DNA from: Zasmidium citrigriseum
Lineage: Eukaryota; Ascomycota; Dothideomycetes; Mycosphaerellales; Mycosphaerellaceae
Assembly: GCA_002786025.1 (NCBI GenBank)
Contig: NHNW01000026.1
Location: 62,001-126,000, forward strand
DNA: 64,000 nucleotides
Direction of reading: 5' to 3'
Under the pieces are notes generated by a model. The model saw nothing but the letters and a program-made list of their open reading frames with translations, ran no database searches and was not told where the DNA came from. Each line of letters opens with the position of its first letter. Positions within the stretch are counted from its first letter, which is position 1. The position numbers and the translations under genes were made by a program. This document shows positions 57,929 through 64,000 of the stretch, piece after piece.

Positions 57929-59936
57929 ATGGGGCGACATTCGAGCGGAAGCGATTGAGATGGCAGTGCGATAGAGAGCTGGAATTGCTCACAGCATTGA
58001 GCACACGACGGCGATGGGATTGAGAGCATAGACTCGCGGACCGAGACCAAGCTGTACATATACCACACCACGTCACTACCTCGTCCGTCACAGCAATCGC
58101 ATCCCTCCATCACTCAAGTCTCAATGACATGCTCACGTGCTCACACACTGATATCACAGACCTGCTGAGGAGCCCGGAGTCCGGTCCAGAAGGGCCACAT
58201 GTCTCACATGGCGCCCAGCATCCTTCGCACGCAATCCTACATCTGCCAATCTGGACCCGACGAGAGGTATGACATGTCTCATCAAGCATTTCAAATGCAT
58301 GCCAGCTGTCATGAGAGCACTTGTCAATGCATCACGCCTCTACTTGCCGGTAGTCGGGAAGGGCAGCCGAAAGCACAGCCAACGCATATACTGCAGGAGC
58401 TGCATGACCATGACACGGGCACGACATCATATAGAAACGAGAAACGTCGAGATAGATGATGATATAGGCGGTCTATACGTGTACATAGCTAGTAGCTTGT
58501 AGCGATGTATTTCTTCGGTTCCCGCGCTATTCGCAGGATCGAGCTATATGGGCCCGAGGGAGCGGTATCAATGCAATGCCTTCAGCAGGAGGCCGCACAA
58601 GCCGCGCAGGAAATTGATACGGGCCATTGGGCGGCAGCAAGTGTGATGAAGTCGTACATATGGTCGGCATGTTATTTTTGAAATGAGGAGCGAGGTGGTA
58701 CAAGGAACAAGCTGGATGATTGCTCGCCTGCTGTTTCGGGCGTCAGAGCGAGACAATGCCTCAGCCGGCGGCGCGGATGCGGGCTGGAATCAATCGCTGC
58801 CCAACCGTGGCGGCGGCCTCTGATTGCCGGTGGCCGCATTACAGCATAGCAGGCATGATGGAATTGAGAAGTAGGAGAGCGAGGGGAATTGGGCGACTGA
58901 ATCAGCGTGACGAGCGTGGCTTTGGGTGATGGACGTCGCGATTCGTGGTGCGGTTCTGTTGTGCGTGGGATCGTCGCATCCGGAGTCGCGCTGGCCGCCA
59001 AGAGGCTTTCAGCAAAGGGCCTGGCAAAGCAAAGCAAGCAAGCAGTGGAGAAGACTCTGGCCTGAATCTGAATCAGCCTTTCACGCAGGCGCCCATCAAT
59101 TTGCCTTTGATCGCCTTCAAAGCCGCCGCGCCCGCCCGCACTGCCACTTCTCTGTCTCCCTCTCCACCTCACCAGCAGCACTTGCTGTTTGTTGCTTGTT
59201 TCTGCCTTTGTTCTGGTCTGCAAGGCAGCCGAAATCGATAGTCGCCCGCCCAACACCGCTGCACCCTCCCTCCGACACGCCCTTTACACATCCTCCTCTC
59301 TCGCCGTGAGCCGCCCGGAGCGCCGCCTTGATCAGCCGGTTCGCCTTTGCACCGTACAATAGCCAGCTGCTGCCCCTTCGGACTCTAGCCTGCCGCTCGT
59401 CCACAGAATCTGCACGGCAAGCAGGACAGGTACGTACGAGCCCTCTCGATCTCTCGCGCCTGATTTGCATATTCCCGGGGCAATCGCCGCTGCTCACTGC
59501 TGGCTGGCGGCTGCGTGGCACCAACAAGCAGCTCAGCGTGTCACGAGCTGCGCCCGTCGCTCGGCCCAATCCATCACCTGCTCTGTCTGCACCTCACCCC
59601 ATTCACCACACAACACATCCTCCAAAAGGGTCGTGTTGCACGTCGGCGCTGCTCTTCAACTCTCCGCCCTCTGCTTCGCTTCCCGCCTTTCCCCGCCAGC
59701 AGCCCGGCTCGCGCGTCTCTCTGCCGCCGCCCACCTTGGCACACCGCCCTTGTTCGCTTCCCTCATCGTCACCCTACAAAGCCTGACACTGACCTTCGCC
59801 CTTCGCTTTGCAGACAGTACCGTCGACACCCACCAACCTTCGACCGCACCACGCTCGGTAGAAATACTGAGCGTCCACCCGATCACCACCTCGACCCCAC
59901 ACCGCAAATCCTCACCAGCTGAGGTCACCCGCCAAC
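57929..59936. other. 2 kb intergenic region and casein kinase 5' leader
   Basis: The left part has no recognisable feature. From about 59.1 kb the plus strand becomes strongly CT-rich, as expected for the promoter and long 5' leader of the casein kinase gene; the leader may contain an intron. Long plus-strand frames here (up to 266 codons from 59465) are low-complexity and run into the kinase in the wrong frame. Confidence 0.45.
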
Positions 59937-61346
59937 ATGACGACCATGGTATGCCAGCCTCAAACACACACGATCACACACACACTGGGCAAGAGATATT
60001 GACATGGCGGCAGGACCTCCGCGTGGGGAACAAGTACCGCATCGGTCGCAAGATCGGAAGCGGCAGTTTCGGTGACATCTACCTTGGTATGCAGTCTCGA
60101 GATATGCCTCATACCGCCTGTACTGACCCTCCACAGGCACCAACATCATCTCTGGCGAGGAGATCGCCATCAAGCTTGAGTCTGTCAAGGCCAAGCATCC
60201 CCAGCTCGAGTACGAGGCCCGCGTCTACAAATCCCTCGCCGGCGGCGTCGGCATCCCTTTCGTGAGATGGTTCGGCACCGAGTGCGACTACAACGCCATG
60301 GTCCTTGACCTGCTCGGCCCCTCCCTCGAAGACCTCTTCAACTTCTGCAACCGGAAGTTCTCCCTCAAGACCGTCCTGCTCCTCGCCGATCAGCTCATCT
60401 CCCGCATCGAGTACATCCACGCCAAGTCCTTCATCCACCGCGATATCAAGCCCGACAACTTCCTCATGGGCATTGGCAAGCGTGGAAACCAGGTCAACGT
60501 TATCGACTTCGGTCTGGCCAAGAAGTACCGCGACCCCAAGACTCACTTCCACATCCCATACCGTGAGAACAAGAACTTGACTGGCACTGCCCGCTATGCC
60601 TCGATCAACACCCACTTGGGTGTCGGTACGTATATCCGGTCTTTGATCACTGGTCCGCTGCTAATTCTTATCCAGAGCAATCCCGCCGTGACGATATGGA
60701 GTCCCTCGGCTATGTCATGCTCTACTTCTGCCGTGGCTCCCTCCCATGGCAGGGCCTTAAGGCGGCCACGAAGAAGCAGAAGTACGACCGCATCATGGAG
60801 AAGAAGATGACCACCCCGACCGAGGTCCTCTGCCGTGGATTCCCCAACGAGTTCGCCATCTACCTCAACTACACCCGCTCGCTCCGCTTCGACGACAAGC
60901 CCGACTACTCCTACCTGCGCAAGATCTTCCGCGACCTGTTCGTCCGCGAGGGCTTCCAGTACGACTACGTCTTCGACTGGACTGTCTACAAGTACCAGAA
61001 GAACGCCCAGGCCATTGCCAACGCTCAGCAGCAGACCGGCGAGGACGCTGATGAGAAGTCTGGCGGCCGCAACCGCACTGGTGGGGCGACTGGCGGACAG
61101 ACCGCGCAGCTCAGCAAGGACCGCCGTGGCCCCGTGCAGCCGAGAAACGAGAGCTCTGGAATGTGAGTGCGCACAAACACATGACCTGCTTTCGTGTCTC
61201 CGTCTTGTAAGGCGCCTTCTCCTCTGCGTTCGAACGTTGCTTTGGCGCGTGAGGGGTTAGAAAACTTTGACTAACGAGGTTCTTCAAAACACAGGCAACT
61301 TCGCTCAAGCAAGCGCGGCGCTGATCAGTCTGGACACAACTACTGA
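59937..61346 (+). CDS. Casein kinase I (Hhp1/CK1 delta-epsilon type)
   Basis: Exons 59937-59948, 60014-60086, 60137-60625, 60676-61162 and 61295-61346 give 370 residues. The first coding exon is 12 nt (MTTM), then [20 protein letters not shown] with the glycine loop, AIKLE (ATP lysine), [23 protein letters not shown] (catalytic loop), [10 protein letters not shown] and the CK1 hallmark [15 protein letters not shown]. The rest is a Gln/Gly/Arg-rich tail. It phosphorylates primed Ser/Thr in DNA repair, trafficking and clock pathways. Reading straight through exon 4 ends at SSGM with a stop at 61166. However, a GTGAGT donor overlaps that stop, a CTAAC branch and CAG acceptor follow, and the spliced end reads [21 protein letters not shown] favour the spliced form. 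Confidence 0.92.
61163..61294 (+). other. Predicted last intron of the casein kinase gene
   Basis: GTGAGT donor at 61163, TGACTAACG branch site near 61268 and ACACAG acceptor at 61294; phase fits. Without splicing the protein ends at the TGA inside the donor (61164-61166), so splicing changes the C-terminus by 17 residues. Confidence 0.65.
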
Positions 61347-62594
61347 AAGGCCTGACACGATGGCAGGGTCGCCACTCACGGATGATCAATTCTCGGCTAA
61401 GCGGTGCATCTCGAATGTACACGCTTATTCGGTCTCTCAAAGGCCGGAAAACCTCTTTCATATCGGTATCGGTGCAACAGTACATGGCTGGCTCGTCGTT
61501 TCGCTTCTCGGTGTGGTTTCTCGACTTCAGACCGGCTCGACTTGAGAGCTCAGACTGAAGTTCTTCGGGATGTACATGCTGTTTGGAGAGAAGCGGACGG
61601 CAAGGATAAAACCAGCAAGTGCAGCATTCTGGCAGTGTCACTCGGCAGGGCTTTTGGTATCCGGATCTTCTTCAACATTGAAGGACAAGACTTTACGGAT
61701 ACTGGATTCATCTGCAGGCTTGCAACGGCCATATCGACTCTCCTTGTCTGCGTATCATCGGCTTTGCTCACGATCACCAACCCCCCAATACAGCACGACA
61801 CGAAAAACGACAAAACGACAAAAACATGATTCTCGACTTTTCCTTGGCGCTGGACTTTGATTTTACCTGGGCAGCTTTCCTTTCGACTTCACTTCGGACG
61901 AGTTAATGGCTTCGGTATGGTTGACCGTTAGGGGAAGAAGCAGGCGTGGGGAGGTTTAATGGGAGGGCTGAGAGATGAGGAGACGCAGGCAGCAGACTTT
62001 TTGAACTTGATGGAGATCAGCAAACAGCACGCCGGGCACATGTTTTGGCATGTATGTTTGTGATGTTCTGTCAGGTCGAGGAAACGAGCACCTGTAAGCA
62101 GTGGATGATGAGGGGATGGGTCGATGTTTGTTATTTGACTTTTTGCTCTTCGGTAGCTTTCTGAATTCGTGCTCTGCCCCCAAATGAGTCTTCATTTTCA
62201 TGTTTTTGTGTTGTGATGTTTCATGAACGTTTAGGCTGAGATTGAAGGCTGATGTCATTCGATCTGGGTGATATTGGCCGTTTGGTCTGGATCTCAAACC
62301 GTGAACCAGGTAATCGTCACAATCTGGAGTCAATTGAAAGGATGGACCATGGTACGGATGACACCAAAGAACTGGTCGAAGAGGAAACAGAGCACGCGAG
62401 GTCGTGAAGTCTATTCTCTGTGCCTGGCGAGATCTGATAAGCGATTAGATCTGGGGAAAGTTTGATTGGTTCGGGATGAAGGTCGTCTAGTTGAACTTCG
62501 AAGTTCGAACTTCTTGCCTCCTCGTTTCATCAACTTTACTTTTTGCCTTTCTTTCAATGCGGTATTGAGTGGAGGAGAAGGGCAGGAGGGAGAT
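61347..62594. other. Intergenic, no gene seen
   Basis: About 1.25 kb between the casein kinase end and RSM22. Near 62495-62515 two overlapping perfect palindromes (GAACTTCGAAGTTC and GAAGTTCGAACTTC) lie about 90 bp before the RSM22 start and might be a regulatory site. Nothing else is supported. Confidence 0.4.
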
Positions 62595-64000
62595 ATGCTC
62601 ACGACAATGCAATCCCTGATGGGCATACGATGCCAGACCTGTCGACTGAGGAGTTTGATTCGGATGCAACAGGTCGCGAGGAGTAAGAGGGGGTTTTCGA
62701 ATACAACATTGAGAGCACTACCGAGGAGAAGGACTTCATCGACGCCGGCAAAGAGCTCGGGAAAAGAAAGAGCAAGCATTGGAGAAGTCTTCAGTCAAAG
62801 AGAACAAGTCCGCCTGATTGAGAGTCTATTTGCATCGGGACAAATCTCGCGCGAAGAATGGAGGGAGAGTGTCTGGATCCAAGCTGGGTTGAGGAAAGAT
62901 GCTGAGGGTAAAGGGAGGAGTGTGGAAGGCGGCGTGGAGGATGAGATGAGACGGTTGAGAGAGTGGTATGCCGGGAAGGAAGTTCCTGGGGAGTTGCTTG
63001 AGGGGGAGGAGAGGGTGGTTTATGAGCGGTTGTTTGGGGGTGTGGGGATGGTTGAGGAGATTGATGTTGATGTTGGGGAAGAAGAAGGTGGGACGGGGAC
63101 TGGGATAATGAGGGAGGGAGAGGGGGGTGTGCTTGAGGAGGTGGAGTTTGATACTGAGGAGGGATTGGAGAGGAAGAGGGGACGGAAGAGGAATAGGGGG
63201 GATGAGGTTTTGAGTGGGGATATTAGGGCTGCTATGGAAGGACAAGAGAGTGTGGATAAGGAAGTTGAGGAAGAGGATGGAGATGCTGCGTTTCAACGGA
63301 CACATCCCCTTACACTTGCGAATCGCTTCGCGACGAACCCGTCTACCCTTCTCATGCCGAAGACTCAGCTCGTGGAGCCTATTGAGAGGATGTTGGTGAA
63401 TATCTCGAACAAGCACATCTCGGAACACGCGCACCGAATCTTTGGAGGCCCGGGACTGCCCTACTCGACTTCGACTTCTGCGAGAGCGAAGGCCATGCCG
63501 CAGAAAGCTATTGCGTTGGATGCGTATCAGAGCCAGATGGCGGAGATTGAGGGGGATGTGTATATGGCTTCTTTGATTCCGGGGGTTTATGCGAGTGTTA
63601 TGGCGGTTCTGGTGGAGACGAGGAAGAAGTTGGGGACGGAGTGGGCAAGGGAGATGGTGAAGAAGGCTGAGCGGGGCGAGCTCAAGATTCTGGATGCTGG
63701 CGGTGGTGGTGCAGGTGTTCTCGCTGTAAGGGAACTCATTCGGGCTGAGTGGGAGAGCATGCTTGAAGAAGACCAAGGTCTTGAAAGTCCCATGGCATTG
63801 GCAGAACTCGACGGCAAGGCCGGTGGCGAAGGAGCAAGACCACCTCTGGGACAGGCCACTGTCTTGACCGGATCCGACGTCCTTCGCAAACGTGCAGCAA
63901 AACTCCTCGAGAACACAACCTTCATCCCCCGACTGCCAGACTACAACCACACAGAAGAAGCCAAACTCAGAGGCAAATTCGACATCGTAATCGCACCACA
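62595..64000 (+). CDS. RSM22: Mitochondrial Rsm22-type methyltransferase-like protein (5' part, cut by window end)
   Basis: The frame is open from 62595 to the right edge (468 codons, no stop), so the gene is incomplete here. The start MLTTMQSLMGIRCQTCRL, then RSLIRMQQVARSKRGF, looks like a basic, Arg-rich mitochondrial presequence. A charged Glu/Gly-rich section follows, then the Rsm22 core: RFATNPSTLLMPKTQLVEPI, SEHAHRIFGGPGLPYSTS, YASVMAVLVETRKKLG and the SAM-binding motif LKILDAGGGGAGVLAVREL. Rsm22 is associated with the mitochondrial small ribosomal subunit and is needed for its assembly. An upstream in-frame stop lies at 62463-62465; Met 62595 is the first good start after it. Confidence 0.88.
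   Translation, partial: MLTTMQSLMGIRCQTCRLRSLIRMQQVARSKRGFSNTTLRALPRRRTSSTPAKSSGKERASIGEVFSQREQVRLIESLFASGQISREEWRESVWIQAGLRKDAEGKGRSVEGGVEDEMRRLREWYAGKEVPGELLEGEERVVYERLFGGVGMVEEIDVDVGEEEGGTGTGIMREGEGGVLEEVEFDTEEGLERKRGRKRNRGDEVLSGDIRAAMEGQESVDKEVEEEDGDAAFQRTHPLTLANRFATNPSTLLMPKTQLVEPIERMLVNISNKHISEHAHRIFGGPGLPYSTSTSARAKAMPQKAIALDAYQSQMAEIEGDVYMASLIPGVYASVMAVLVETRKKLGTEWAREMVKKAERGELKILDAGGGGAGVLAVRELIRAEWESMLEEDQGLESPMALAELDGKAGGEGARPPLGQATVLTGSDVLRKRAAKLLENTTFIPRLPDYNHTEEAKLRGKFDIVIAP

Noticed and set aside
59465..60265. Plus-strand frame of 266 codons before the casein kinase
   Set aside because: Low-complexity translation of a CT-rich leader that overlaps kinase exons in the wrong frame.
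62826..63950. Minus-strand open frame of 374 codons
   Set aside because: It is antisense to RSM22, whose sense frame has clear family motifs. The antisense protein is low-complexity (Pro/Leu/His/Ser) and arises from the GAG/GGG-rich codons of the real gene.

Overview
The window looks like nuclear DNA of a filamentous ascomycete (Pezizomycotina, probably Dothideomycetes; the class is a guess from gene style). Genes carry 50-130 nt introns with GTAAGT-like donors, CTAAC/CTAAT branch sites and CAG/TAG acceptors. The products are fungal (Zn2Cys6 and Yap-type bZIP regulators, GAL80-like and GPR1/FUN34 proteins, DUF3433). A 3.8 kb AT-rich block has almost no CA or TG dinucleotides, the mark of repeat-induced point mutation (RIP). 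Exon boundaries below were worked out by hand from splice signals and reading phase.

Layout. 0.2-5.5 kb: a small catabolic-looking group (FAD monooxygenase, acetamidase/formamidase-family enzyme, MFS transporter). 6.7-15.5 kb: UBX-domain protein, a secreted protein with a good TATA box, a Zn2Cys6 regulator and the COPI gamma subunit. 15.8-19.6 kb: the RIP block, which holds a Tc1/mariner-type transposase relic. 19.7-26.0 kb: one 2,068-residue protein that joins a long unknown N-terminus, a Cys-rich finger, a ubiquitin-specific protease domain, four C2H2 fingers and a coiled coil. 26.6-30.2 kb: a TPR-like protein of unknown function, a RING-H2 protein and a phosducin-like protein. 30.2-36.4 kb: a large gene-poor gap lying between two 3' ends. 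36.4-45.6 kb: bZIP factor, SPOUT methyltransferase, GAL80-like oxidoreductase and a GPR1/FUN34/YaaH membrane protein. 46.4-48.4 kb: an unusual minus-strand locus with repeated, degenerate CPVCELRY zinc-finger pieces, plus a small polyQ ORF. 50.7-64 kb: DEAD-box helicase followed by a degenerate tandem repeat, DUF3433 membrane protein, ATP synthase subunit J, casein kinase I, and the 5' part of RSM22, which runs off the right edge.

Most genes are single-copy housekeeping functions: COPI traffic, p97/ubiquitin handling, mitochondrial ATP synthase and ribosome, and CK1 signalling. The accessory material is the catabolic group, the RIP block with its neighbouring deubiquitinase-like giant, and the two decayed or repetitive loci at 46.4-48.4 and 53.0-53.7 kb.
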